Positions 13,757-22,257 of a DNA stretch of 22,348 nt are shown piece after piece. Each line of letters opens with the position of its first letter. Within the stretch, counting starts at the first letter, position 1. The stretch is from positions 1,644-23,991 of the IMG/VR virus record IMGVR_UViG_3300001349_000093. One strand, written 5' to 3'. The notes beneath the pieces were generated by a model. That model was not told where the DNA came from and did no database searches. It was given only the letters and a program-made list of their open reading frames with translations. A program made the translations under genes and the position numbers. The stretch is from a virus.

Positions 13757-14992
13757 TTGCTACTATCTGACTTACTTACAGAGATCAAAACAACAAAGGG
13801 CACAAACGCGAAACGTATGCTAATGCTTGAGAACAATTCGTTACTACTACGAAAGATACTCAAGTACAGCTTCGATCCGTTTGTGCCCTTTCACGTTGTT
13901 AAAATACCGAAAACAACTGAGAGGATTCCACTAGCAGACGAAAATACAAGATGGGAGTCTTTCTTTGATGCTTGTGACAAGTGTGCCAGCAGAGTGATCA
14001 CTGGGAATGCTGCAATTGAAGAGCTGAAGTCGGCTTTTAGTCTTGTCACTGAAGCCGAAGAAAAGTGGATGCGCAAGACTCTTAAAAAGCATATTGCAAT
14101 CGGCCTCTCTACTACAACAATCAACAAAGACTTTCAAGGGTTAATTCCTACATTCGATGTGTCATTGGCTCAAAAGTTCGATGAAAAGCGAGTCTTAAAG
14201 TGGAACAGCATGATCGTTGAAAGAAAGCTCGACGGTATTAGGTGTTTCTGCATTGTTAGAAACGGTGGAGTTGTCATGTATGCTCGCTCCGGCAAGCCGA
14301 TCACTAACTTTATTGACTCTATTGGTCCCTCGCTTATCTCAATGGGTGACGGTTGTTATGACGGTGAGCTGATGGGAGACGACTTTGTTGCACTAATGAG
14401 ACAAGCTTATCGCAAAGGAAACGTTGAGACAGACGGCACTTTTTTAGCTCTTTTTGATTTTTGTTCTCTTGAAGAGTGGGACAGCAAAGACTCGACAACT
14501 AGCTATGTTGACAGACTCTCTATTCTTCATGACAGAATCAGCTCTCTCGATAGCGAAAATAAGTCTGTTGCCTATGTCGAAAAAGAGACGCTTTCTGTTG
14601 CTGAAGACTCTGATCTCGTGAAAGTTCTTCATGACAAATTTGTCTCTGAGGGTTTCGAAGGAGCTATGATCAAAAACCCGCTAGCTCCATATCAATTCAA
14701 AAGAAGTTTCGATATTATGAAGCTCAAGGCTTTTTTTGATGTAGATTTAAAAGTAGATGGCCTTTTAGAAGGACGAGGAAAGCACGAGGGGACGCTTGGT
14801 GCGTTTGTTGTATATTACCATGGGGTCAAAGTTCAAGTTGGTTCTGGGTTATCTGACGAGATTAGGTCTGAAGTCTGGAACAACAAAGAAAATTATATCG
14901 GAAGGACAATTGAGATCAGATATCAAGAAATAACGCCAGACGGTTCGTTAAGATTTCCGACATTTGTCTGTTTCAGAAACGACAGAGATTAA
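13757..14992 (+). CDS. ATP-dependent DNA ligase (T4 gp30-like), 411 aa
   Basis: The start is the TTG at 13757, with AGGAG at 13747-13751; an earlier in-frame TTG at 13727 overlaps the promoter and is unlikely. Nucleotidyltransferase motifs occur in order: motif I ERKLDGIRC with the adenylated Lys157, motif III YDGELMG (201-207), motif IV EGAMIK (301-306) and motif V MKLKAF (321-326), followed by an OB-like region. The 150 residues before motif I are helical, as in the N-terminal domain of T4-like ligases. The enzyme seals nicks left after flap removal, complementing the 5' nuclease at the left end. All catalytic residues are intact. It is followed, with one base between stop and start, by the GIY-YIG gene. 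Confidence 0.93.
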   Translation: MLLSDLLTEIKTTKGTNAKRMLMLENNSLLLRKILKYSFDPFVPFHVVKIPKTTERIPLADENTRWESFFDACDKCASRVITGNAAIEELKSAFSLVTEAEEKWMRKTLKKHIAIGLSTTTINKDFQGLIPTFDVSLAQKFDEKRVLKWNSMIVERKLDGIRCFCIVRNGGVVMYARSGKPITNFIDSIGPSLISMGDGCYDGELMGDDFVALMRQAYRKGNVETDGTFLALFDFCSLEEWDSKDSTTSYVDRLSILHDRISSLDSENKSVAYVEKETLSVAEDSDLVKVLHDKFVSEGFEGAMIKNPLAPYQFKRSFDIMKLKAFFDVDLKVDGLLEGRGKHEGTLGAFVVYYHGVKVQVGSGLSDEIRSEVWNNKENYIGRTIEIRYQEITPDGSLRFPTFVCFRNDRD

Positions 14993-14993
14993 A

Positions 14994-15302
14994 ATGGTCA
15001 AACCCTGGAGCCTGTATGCTGTTATATGCAGTGATTCAAGCATCTACGTTGGAATTACTACAGATGTAGAACGTCGCATACGAGAGCACAACAACTCGTG
15101 TAAAGGGGCAAAATACACGAGGTCTAGACGCCCTGTCTCTTTAGTCTACGTTGAAGCTCACTATGACAGATCTTCAGCATCGAAAGCTGAATCGAGATAT
15201 AAAAAACTAAAGCGCTCAGAAAAAATAAAATCCTTCGGAATTCGTGTAAATGAAGGAAAACTATTGTATAATAAACTACACATTGAAACAAAAGGACTAT
15301 AA
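14994..15302 (+). CDS. GIY-YIG domain protein (YhbQ/UvrC-like), 102 aa
   Basis: The ATG at 14994 follows the ligase stop directly. The first half carries the GIY-YIG nuclease core in compact form: WSLYAVICSDSSIYVGIT, with SLY as GIY and YVG as YIG, then Arg in VERRIREHN, and a later Glu in ASKAESRYKKLKRSEK that matches the metal-binding Glu of the family. Such small proteins (YhbQ/URI type) are nucleases or repair-related. The protein ends with an ATG-overlapping stop (TAATG) at the DnaE start, so translation is coupled. The catalytic residues appear intact. It could be a free-standing homing endonuclease or a repair nuclease. Confidence 0.85.
   Translation: MVKPWSLYAVICSDSSIYVGITTDVERRIREHNNSCKGAKYTRSRRPVSLVYVEAHYDRSSASKAESRYKKLKRSEKIKSFGIRVNEGKLLYNKLHIETKGL
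15244..15272 (+). promoter_or_regulatory. Promoter before the DNA polymerase gene (GTGTAA-17-TATAAT)
   Basis: GTGTAA at 15244-15249 (within TTCGTGTAAAT) and TATAAT at 15267-15272 are 17 bases apart, identical to the arrangement before the ligase gene. It lies inside the end of the GIY-YIG gene and would start a transcript near 15279, 23 bases before the polymerase ATG. Confidence 0.6.
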
Positions 15303-18300
15303 TGAAATCGTTTAATGACTTCGCAATACCACAATCATTCACAGGTCTCCACGGCCACAGTAACTTTTCACCGTACGACGGTTTAGGTTATCCACAAGAT
15401 CATATTGAGTTTGTTCTTTCTGAAAAGCAAGGTATGGACAGTTGGGCACTGACTGATCATGGTAACGGCAACGGTCTAGCTCATGCCCATGTAGGCGCCA
15501 AGGCTGCTAAAAAGCGAGGTCAAAAGTATCGTCAATTAAACGGTGTTGAATTCTATTTTGTACCTGATCTTGATGTCTGGAAGCAACAACATGCAGCTCA
15601 CAAAGAAGAACAGTCTTTAAACAAGGCTGCCAAAAAGCGCGTCACAATCACTTCTGATGATGAGCAAGGTGGTCTAGTTATCGAAGACGAGAACGCTTCT
15701 AAGAAGGGGCGTATCGGAAAGCCTGAGTTTAAGAAGTATTATCACCTTATTGTCATTGCTAAAAACAGAAAGGGGCTTGAAAACCTCTTCACTCTAGTTA
15801 AAAAGTCTTATCGTGACGGTTTCTATCGCTTTCCTCGTATCGACTTTAAGCTTCTAAAGGAACACGGTGAAGGTCTTGTCGTGTCAACAGCATGTGTTGG
15901 TGGATACGCTGCTGGTGAAATCTTTAGACAGTTTCCTGAAAAGACTTTTATGGAGCTCGGTCCTGATCTTATTACAGACCCAAGTGTTCTGACTCCAATT
16001 ATGAATCGTCTAGAGAATATGACAGATCGATTCGTTGATGCTGTCGGTACTGAGAACTTCTTCCTTGAATTACAGTTTAACAAGTTAGGCGCTCAACATC
16101 TTTCTAATTACTGTCTACTCGAGCTGTCTAAAAAGACAGGAACACCGCTTATAGCAACTGCTGATTCTCACTTTCCAAGCTCTGATGCCTGGGAGGCACG
16201 TGAGCTCTATAAAAAGCTTGGTTGGATGGGCGCTAACTTAGCTGAAGAGACTCTTCCTGAAAAAGAAGACTTAAAGTGTCTTCTCTATCCTAAGAATGCT
16301 AAGCAAATGTGGGATGAATACGGTGAAGGACGTGAAGAGTTTGACTTCTATAGTGGAACTGAAAGTATTGTCAAAGATGCCATTGAACGAACACATGATA
16401 TTGCATGGAATCTTTGTGAAGACGTCTGGATTGATACTTCTGTTAAGCTTCCAAAGCACATTGATAAGGCTAACCCTGAGCGTGATGAATTTCAACAGTT
16501 AGCTGCTATTGTCAAAAAGGCTATGGTCGCTGAAGGCATGGCTGATAAACCTGAGTATGTCGCACGTGTAAAAGAAGAACTGTCTGATATCAAGTTCCTC
16601 GGTCACTCTTCTTACTTCTTAACAATGACAGAAATCTTTAAGGTTGCTGAAAACAGAACACTAATGGGTCCTGGTCGCGGCTCTGGAGCTGGCAGCCTAG
16701 TCAACTATCTACTTGGTATTACACACGTTGATCCTATTCCTTATGATCTCTTGTGGGCTCGGTTCCTCGGCCGTCATCGCGTTTCTTGGCCTGATATTGA
16801 TACCGATGCTGGTGATCGCGATGAACTGATTAAGGCTGCAAAGGAATTATACGGTGATGAAGCAGTAGTTCCTGTTTCAAACTTCAACACATTAAAACTA
16901 AAATCACTAGTCAAAGACATTGGTAAGTTCTATGGCGTTCCTTTCATGGAAGTCAATGATGTTACTAACAACATTCAAGATGAAGTATTCTCAAAGGCAC
17001 ATGATCAAAATCAAGAAAGAGGTGTGTTCGTACTAAAGCATGAAGATAGCATGAAGCACTCTGATAAATACAGAACATTCATGGAAAAATATCCAGATGT
17101 AGAAAAGCACGTTGCAACATTGTTCCAACAGAATAAATCAATCGGTCGGCATGCGGGTGGTGTTATTATCGGTGACCCAACTGAAATGTCGAAACAGATG
17201 CCAGTTATCGGCGTCCGTGGTGAGATGCAGACTCCTTGGGCAGAAGGTATGAACTTCCGTCATCTTGAAGACAACGGCATCTTGAAATTTGACTTCCTTG
17301 GTTTATCACTTCTAAAGAATACTGAAAACTGCATCCGTCGTATTCTTCGTAAGCAAAATAGCAGTGAACCCACATTCCTTGAAATTAAAGCCTACTTTGA
17401 TGAACACTTAAATTGTCGTACTAATCTTCAGGATGATCAAGAAGTCTGGAAGCATGTTTATCATGAAGGTCGGTTTGTTGGCGTGTTCCAGTTCACAGCT
17501 AGCGGGGCTCAACAGTTCTGTCTACAGGCTAAGCCAACTACATTAGTTGAACTGGCTGCTCTTACTGCAATTTATCGTCCTGGCCCACTCAAGGCTAATG
17601 TTCACAAGAAGTACGTTAAAGTAAGAAACAAAGTGGCTGCCGGCGAGCCTATTGTCTTTGATCACCCGTCTATCGAAAAAGTCTTAAAAGACACGTACGG
17701 TTTCATTGTGTTCCAAGAGCAGTTCATGATGCTAGCCCAAGAAATGGCTGGGTTCACACCTGGTGAGTCTGATAAACTGCGTAAAACGCTTGTTAAGATA
17801 TCTGTAGACTCAGCAGGAGGTAAAGTAGGTGAACGTGAGGTGGCAAGAAACAAGTTTGTTGAAGGTGCTCGTAATCTTCATGATATTGATGAAAAAATAT
17901 CAAACAAGCTATGGTCTGAAATTGAGGCGTTCGCTAGTTACGGCTTCAACAAAAGCCACGCTGTTGCCTATGCTATTGATTCATACTATGCTGCTTGGTT
18001 ACATACACATCATGAGCCAATGTGGCTAGCGACTCTATTACAGACAAATAATGATAATCCAGCTAAGCTAGAAAAGACTATTGGTGAGATAAAAGCGCTT
18101 GGCTATCGGTTCGCCCCTTCAGACATCAACTATTCAGGCAATGAATGGGAATTCTCTGATGATATTCAGTCGTTCGTCCCACCGCTAAGTTCAGTCAAAG
18201 GCGTCGGCAAGACTGCAATGCTTGAAATCATGGAAGCTCGTCCGTTCACTGATCTTAACAATCTGCTCTTTAACGAAGATGGTAAGTGGAAACACTCAAA

Positions 18301-18928
18301 GATGAACAAGACGGCGTTTACTTCACTTTGTAAGATCGAGGCGTTCAATTCAATAACAGAGATGCGTGATGGTACAATTAAGAATCATAATCAGCTACTT
18401 CATATCATTACTGACGGTAAAAACTATGAGACACTCAAGAAAGGTGAATTCGGTCTGACAAAGACTCAACAAGCACGTATGCTCAAGAATGATGAATTCC
18501 CTGAGCCTATATTGCCTGGGTTGTTAGAACAATATAAAAATGTCTTCGACTGGAATCGATCAGAAAAGATTCTATTCTTTCATGAAATCACTAAAACAGT
18601 AAGCAACTCGCTTCTATTCCCTGAAGCTATGATGAAACGTATTACAGAGAAAAAAGTACAATCAGTATTCGATATAGCCCCAGGCGCAACTGATGTTGGG
18701 TGGTGTTGTATTACAGAGGTCGTTGAAAAGACAACTAAGAACAATAAGAAGTTCTTTAGACTAAAAGCAATTGATGCTGACAATAATCAATCCTGGATTA
18801 GAGTCTGGGGTAGGTTTGATAAGGCGCCTGAACCGTTTACAATCTGGGTATCTGAAATCAAGCATGATGCTGCTTGGGGTATGAGTACTACTGCCTGGAA
18901 GATGAAACAAATTAGATCTTTTGAATAG
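15302..18928 (+). CDS. dnaE: DNA polymerase III alpha subunit (C-family replicase), 1208 aa
   Basis: All landmarks of DnaE are present. N-terminal PHP domain: LHGHSNFSPYDG (16-27; His17, His19), TDHGN (Asp52, His53), GVEFYF (Glu83), ADSH (Asp288, His290), so the metal site looks largely intact and may be active. Polymerase core: GPGRGSGAGSLV, PDIDTD (497-502) with Asp498 and Asp500, HAGGVIIG, KFDFLGL with Asp664 as the third catalytic Asp, YGFIVFQEQ, and FASYGFNKSHAVAYA. After it a helix-hairpin-helix (SVKGVGKTA) and a C-terminal OB domain (VGWCCITEVVEKTTKNNKKF). The PDIDVDF motif is altered after the second Asp (TDAGD). This would be the replicative polymerase. AAAGGA precedes the ATG, and its own promoter lies upstream. 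Confidence 0.97.
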   Translation: MKSFNDFAIPQSFTGLHGHSNFSPYDGLGYPQDHIEFVLSEKQGMDSWALTDHGNGNGLAHAHVGAKAAKKRGQKYRQLNGVEFYFVPDLDVWKQQHAAHKEEQSLNKAAKKRVTITSDDEQGGLVIEDENASKKGRIGKPEFKKYYHLIVIAKNRKGLENLFTLVKKSYRDGFYRFPRIDFKLLKEHGEGLVVSTACVGGYAAGEIFRQFPEKTFMELGPDLITDPSVLTPIMNRLENMTDRFVDAVGTENFFLELQFNKLGAQHLSNYCLLELSKKTGTPLIATADSHFPSSDAWEARELYKKLGWMGANLAEETLPEKEDLKCLLYPKNAKQMWDEYGEGREEFDFYSGTESIVKDAIERTHDIAWNLCEDVWIDTSVKLPKHIDKANPERDEFQQLAAIVKKAMVAEGMADKPEYVARVKEELSDIKFLGHSSYFLTMTEIFKVAENRTLMGPGRGSGAGSLVNYLLGITHVDPIPYDLLWARFLGRHRVSWPDIDTDAGDRDELIKAAKELYGDEAVVPVSNFNTLKLKSLVKDIGKFYGVPFMEVNDVTNNIQDEVFSKAHDQNQERGVFVLKHEDSMKHSDKYRTFMEKYPDVEKHVATLFQQNKSIGRHAGGVIIGDPTEMSKQMPVIGVRGEMQTPWAEGMNFRHLEDNGILKFDFLGLSLLKNTENCIRRILRKQNSSEPTFLEIKAYFDEHLNCRTNLQDDQEVWKHVYHEGRFVGVFQFTASGAQQFCLQAKPTTLVELAALTAIYRPGPLKANVHKKYVKVRNKVAAGEPIVFDHPSIEKVLKDTYGFIVFQEQFMMLAQEMAGFTPGESDKLRKTLVKISVDSAGGKVGEREVARNKFVEGARNLHDIDEKISNKLWSEIEAFASYGFNKSHAVAYAIDSYYAAWLHTHHEPMWLATLLQTNNDNPAKLEKTIGEIKALGYRFAPSDINYSGNEWEFSDDIQSFVPPLSSVKGVGKTAMLEIMEARPFTDLNNLLFNEDGKWKHSKMNKTAFTSLCKIEAFNSITEMRDGTIKNHNQLLHIITDGKNYETLKKGEFGLTKTQQARMLKNDEFPEPILPGLLEQYKNVFDWNRSEKILFFHEITKTVSNSLLFPEAMMKRITEKKVQSVFDIAPGATDVGWCCITEVVEKTTKNNKKFFRLKAIDADNNQSWIRVWGRFDKAPEPFTIWVSEIKHDAAWGMSTTAWKMKQIRSFE

Positions 18929-18975
18929 AATACCATGAATATAACTTTATATTGTCACAAAGCGAAGGAGTGAAG

Positions 18976-19890
18976 ATGACACCAACAGTTCAAATCGATA
19001 ACCTAACAATAGAAGGTCCTGATCTCTCGGGTAAAAGCACTCTCTATTGGGATATTCACCGTAGCAACGACTACGCTTTCAACATCCACGACAGGGCGCA
19101 GCTAACTATGCTTGTCTACGCTCGTCGCTATAATCGTGACAACCAAATAATAAAAAGATGGCGAAGTCAACTAAAAGAACATCTCTTTAATCTTGACAAC
19201 AGACTTATCGTGTTAATGCCAACACTCAGTCTACTAGAAGAAAGATATGAAATACGTGGTGACGAAATACATGACTTAGATTCTATCAGGCAAGTATACA
19301 AACTATACAACGAAGAACTAGCACACTTCGAAAGTTATCCTAATGTCTATGTTATCAGAGATGATGATGTCTTAAGAGCATCTGAATTGTCATTGAATTG
19401 GCTTAATTGTGTACCAACAATCAACTCAATCTATAATGATGTAAGACAGATGGCAGCTGCTCAGCCTAATAACGAAGCCAGCGGACTGTCTTTAACTCTA
19501 TCGTCGAACGTACCCTTCCCGCCTGATGATGCAGTGTTCGACTGGGACCTCGAAAGAGAACACTATACCGATATATTGGAACGCGTGTGCGGGAATATCA
19601 CCGATGAACTGTCGGGTAACAATGCATACGGCACAGTTCAGGAACAGAACAAGACAAGAAGATTCGTATTTGTTCAGCCAGAATGTATATCAATGATCCA
19701 TACAATCATGAGAGATGATGTGCTGACAATGAGGGTAACCGCAAGATCAACAGACGTTATCAAGTTCTTTCCGAGCGATATAAGGTTCTTGGGGCATCTA
19801 TTTAATAAAGTGACTGAGATGCTCGATGATAACTGTATTAACAGATATGAACTAAAGCTTACAATGAATAGTGCACATATTTTGTCATAA
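18976..19890 (+). CDS. P-loop dNMP kinase-like domain fused to thymidylate-synthase-like domain, 304 aa
   Basis: The ATG at 18976 follows AAGGAG (18965-18970). Residues 1-145 look like a thymidylate kinase-type P-loop domain: IEGPDLSGKST (12-22) with Lys20, HDRAQL (38-43; the Asp-Arg pair), and a lid RLIVLMPT ... ERYEIRGDE (77-97). Residues 185-300 resemble the second half of thymidylate synthase or dCMP hydroxymethylase: AYGT (217-220) for YGxxWR, Arg228-Arg229 for the phosphate-binding pair, PEC with Cys237, and VTARSTDV with Arg257, Ser258 and Asp260. The 20-residue distance from Cys to Arg and the RSxD pattern equal those of E. coli ThyA (Cys146, Arg166, Asp169). The domain is short and divergent. 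Role inferred: a nucleotide-modifying enzyme with phosphorylation. Confidence 0.72.
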   Translation: MTPTVQIDNLTIEGPDLSGKSTLYWDIHRSNDYAFNIHDRAQLTMLVYARRYNRDNQIIKRWRSQLKEHLFNLDNRLIVLMPTLSLLEERYEIRGDEIHDLDSIRQVYKLYNEELAHFESYPNVYVIRDDDVLRASELSLNWLNCVPTINSIYNDVRQMAAAQPNNEASGLSLTLSSNVPFPPDDAVFDWDLEREHYTDILERVCGNITDELSGNNAYGTVQEQNKTRRFVFVQPECISMIHTIMRDDVLTMRVTARSTDVIKFFPSDIRFLGHLFNKVTEMLDDNCINRYELKLTMNSAHILS

Positions 19891-19974
19891 ATATGCACAA
19901 AAACAATATATAGATTATATTTATAAAAGACAAAGTGTTATTTCGCCCATGGCGCTAAAATTAGAAGGTTAAAA

Positions 19975-22239
19975 ATGAAAGTTACAAAAAGTATTCTTAA
20001 AGAGATGATCGAATCAGAGATAGTCAATGAAAGGATCGGTCAAAGAGTAGATCTACGCCGTAATGCTGCTCAAGTTAGCAAGCTACAAACTGCCGTAGAC
20101 GACGAGAACAAGAGAAAGTTCGACCGCTGGTGGAGAAATGAGTTTGCAAACATAGATCAAGCAGACATCAAAGATGCAAACCACGGTGCTGCTCTCAAGA
20201 GGGCAATAGATGGAGCAATAACATTAGGTTGGCTACCTACTGGCTTTTTATCCGATCTCTCGGCTGGAAGAACTTCTGCAGGATTAAGCACTTCTGCAGG
20301 ATTAAGCACTCCAGAAGAAAAAGCGACACCTGTTCAAACAAGTAAAGCGAGTAGCAGTGATATTAATATACTCGACTATCTTCTAGAAGGAAGATCAGTT
20401 CTTAAAGTCGGAAGTTCAGGACCCAAAGTAACAGCACTTCAGAACATACTAAACGCGAGACTACAGTCGCACGGAAAGCAAGATAAATTAATCGTAGTAG
20501 ACGGAAAATTCGGAAAAAATACACGTGCAGCTGTAGAAGAATTACAAAAAGTATACAATATTCAAGTAGACGGCGTTGTAGGTAGACAGACGTGGTCTGC
20601 TATTAAGTCAGACGGAGCTGCACCGATAGCGCCTGTTAGCAATGTTAGAAGTAGTTCAGCCAGCGCTGGTACTCGTAATCAAGTAAATAATGAAGATGTC
20701 CCTATGTCTGGAGAACTAGGAAAGGGTTTTAAAGAGTTACAGAATTCTGGTATATTTATGGCGTACGAACAACATTTTGTTGAAGACGATAGCTACGATA
20801 TTTGGGAAATTTTTCCTTCAGGATTACACATTCACACTAAGCTTGGTAACACAGAAGAAGAAAATGAAACCTTGCAGGTACACAAAGACGAGGCTAAAAA
20901 CCCAGATGACACCCAAACATACGAGATTGATAGTGAGTATTTTGACGGCCCACGTTGGAAACTCAGCGATGAAGCCAAAGCCTCACGTTTAGAGTTCACG
21001 TGGGATTCCGCCTTAAATGTGTGGTACTATGTAGGACAGATAACGGGTAAAGAAGGTTATAATTTATGGATTTCAAAAAATAATGTAGACCACTACGCTG
21101 TCCTGGACGCAGGAGAGGACTATGGTGACAGAAGTGTTGATATGTATATAGCAGACCTAGATCCACAAGGTGACGACGTAAATAATTTAGAAGAACAGCT
21201 CGTAATACAAGAGAGTGTTAATTTTATACAAGAAATTTCTGCTAAACCTTCTATCGCTGTTGTTCTTAAAAATGACAAAGAAGAAATTGAAAAAGCGATA
21301 CACACATTCACCAGCGAGGTTATGAAAATAGCTAGAAAACTAGAAATAGAAATCCAGGCGGGTAGGCACCTAATTGCAAACGCAGATGAAGCTGAAACGA
21401 TGACTCAGTTAGAATTATTTGAAACTAAGGCAAAAGCTCTCTATGATAATATTTCTAACAAGATAAAAAAATTCAAACTAGATGGTGGAGACAGTAGTTT
21501 GTTTACTAAGACTCCTTCGGAGATTTTAATAAGCTTCATCAGTTCTGTAGATGACATAACACGTTTACAGTCGCTCCTGGGTCTTTTTCTTTCACATAGA
21601 CAGACAGCTATAGCGCGTAGAATAATACAGAAAAACAATATTCCGATAGAGGAATGGGCGACAAATAAAACAGTATCATATGATGATAAAGCAAGTAATA
21701 AAGAAGAAGTAGAAAAAGTTAACAAAGCGTTAGAAGCATTAATGACAACGATTAGAGAAACAGCTGATACTCTTGGTAAAAATACTGGCGGCAACAGATT
21801 TAAAGCTGCTTTCAACATAAGCCAGCTAGAGCTTGATGATGTTATAAGCGGAAAAAATATACCCGTCTTGATGGATCTTGCAGACGAAGACGCAATGCTA
21901 GAAAAGTTAAACACATTTTATGATAAAGCAAATAGCTTTTACATGGATAATACAATTAAAATACTTAATAACGGTATCAAATTAGAAACACCTTCAGAAT
22001 TACTAAGAATAGAATACAATAGACGAGTTATAGAATATTTTCAAGCAAATAATGTTCCAGAGTTGATAGACAAACTTGATATTGTTCTCGCAGGAAAAAA
22101 TTTCACTACAATGAAAACAATTTTAGAAAACAATAACTTATCTTATTCTGATTTTAAAAATAAATTTGCGAATGTGCTTGAGTCTAAATCATTCTCGTTT
22201 GACCGTTTCCAGAAACTCGCTGGCCTCTTGAAAAGCTAA
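19975..22239 (+). CDS. Tagged large protein with peptidoglycan-binding domain, 754 aa
   Basis: The N-terminus MKVTKSILKEMIESE is a tag shared with the next gene. After a low-complexity stretch (residues 96-125, with an SAGLST repeat) comes a type 1 peptidoglycan-binding domain: LKVGSSGPKVTALQNIL and VDGKFGKNTRAAVEELQ, ending in VDGVVGRQTWSAI (residues 141-211). Residues 250-400 form a beta-rich region of unknown type (YEQHFVEDDSYDIWEIFPSG), and the last 350 residues are helical and charged. No catalytic domain is recognisable, so it is probably a binding or structural protein, for example a cell-wall-directed virion or injected protein. AGAAGG precedes the ATG. A separate transcript is likely, given an 84-base A/T-rich gap before it. 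Confidence 0.8.
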   Translation: MKVTKSILKEMIESEIVNERIGQRVDLRRNAAQVSKLQTAVDDENKRKFDRWWRNEFANIDQADIKDANHGAALKRAIDGAITLGWLPTGFLSDLSAGRTSAGLSTSAGLSTPEEKATPVQTSKASSSDINILDYLLEGRSVLKVGSSGPKVTALQNILNARLQSHGKQDKLIVVDGKFGKNTRAAVEELQKVYNIQVDGVVGRQTWSAIKSDGAAPIAPVSNVRSSSASAGTRNQVNNEDVPMSGELGKGFKELQNSGIFMAYEQHFVEDDSYDIWEIFPSGLHIHTKLGNTEEENETLQVHKDEAKNPDDTQTYEIDSEYFDGPRWKLSDEAKASRLEFTWDSALNVWYYVGQITGKEGYNLWISKNNVDHYAVLDAGEDYGDRSVDMYIADLDPQGDDVNNLEEQLVIQESVNFIQEISAKPSIAVVLKNDKEEIEKAIHTFTSEVMKIARKLEIEIQAGRHLIANADEAETMTQLELFETKAKALYDNISNKIKKFKLDGGDSSLFTKTPSEILISFISSVDDITRLQSLLGLFLSHRQTAIARRIIQKNNIPIEEWATNKTVSYDDKASNKEEVEKVNKALEALMTTIRETADTLGKNTGGNRFKAAFNISQLELDDVISGKNIPVLMDLADEDAMLEKLNTFYDKANSFYMDNTIKILNNGIKLETPSELLRIEYNRRVIEYFQANNVPELIDKLDIVLAGKNFTTMKTILENNNLSYSDFKNKFANVLESKSFSFDRFQKLAGLLKS
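20272..20310 (+). repeat. In-frame 18-bp tandem duplication within the 754-aa gene
   Basis: Two exact copies of an 18-base unit (20272-20289 and 20290-20307, each with CTGCAGGATTAAGC) are followed by the first three bases of a third. It encodes SAGLST twice, in the linker before the peptidoglycan-binding domain. Perfect identity suggests recent slippage. Confidence 0.9.
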
Positions 22240-22257
22240 AAATAAAAGGATAATAAA

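Noticed and set aside
21441-21914. Minus-strand ORF of 157 codons opposite the 754-residue protein gene
   Set aside because: Low-complexity Ser/Leu content, no ribosome binding site, and it lies fully within a well-supported plus-strand gene.
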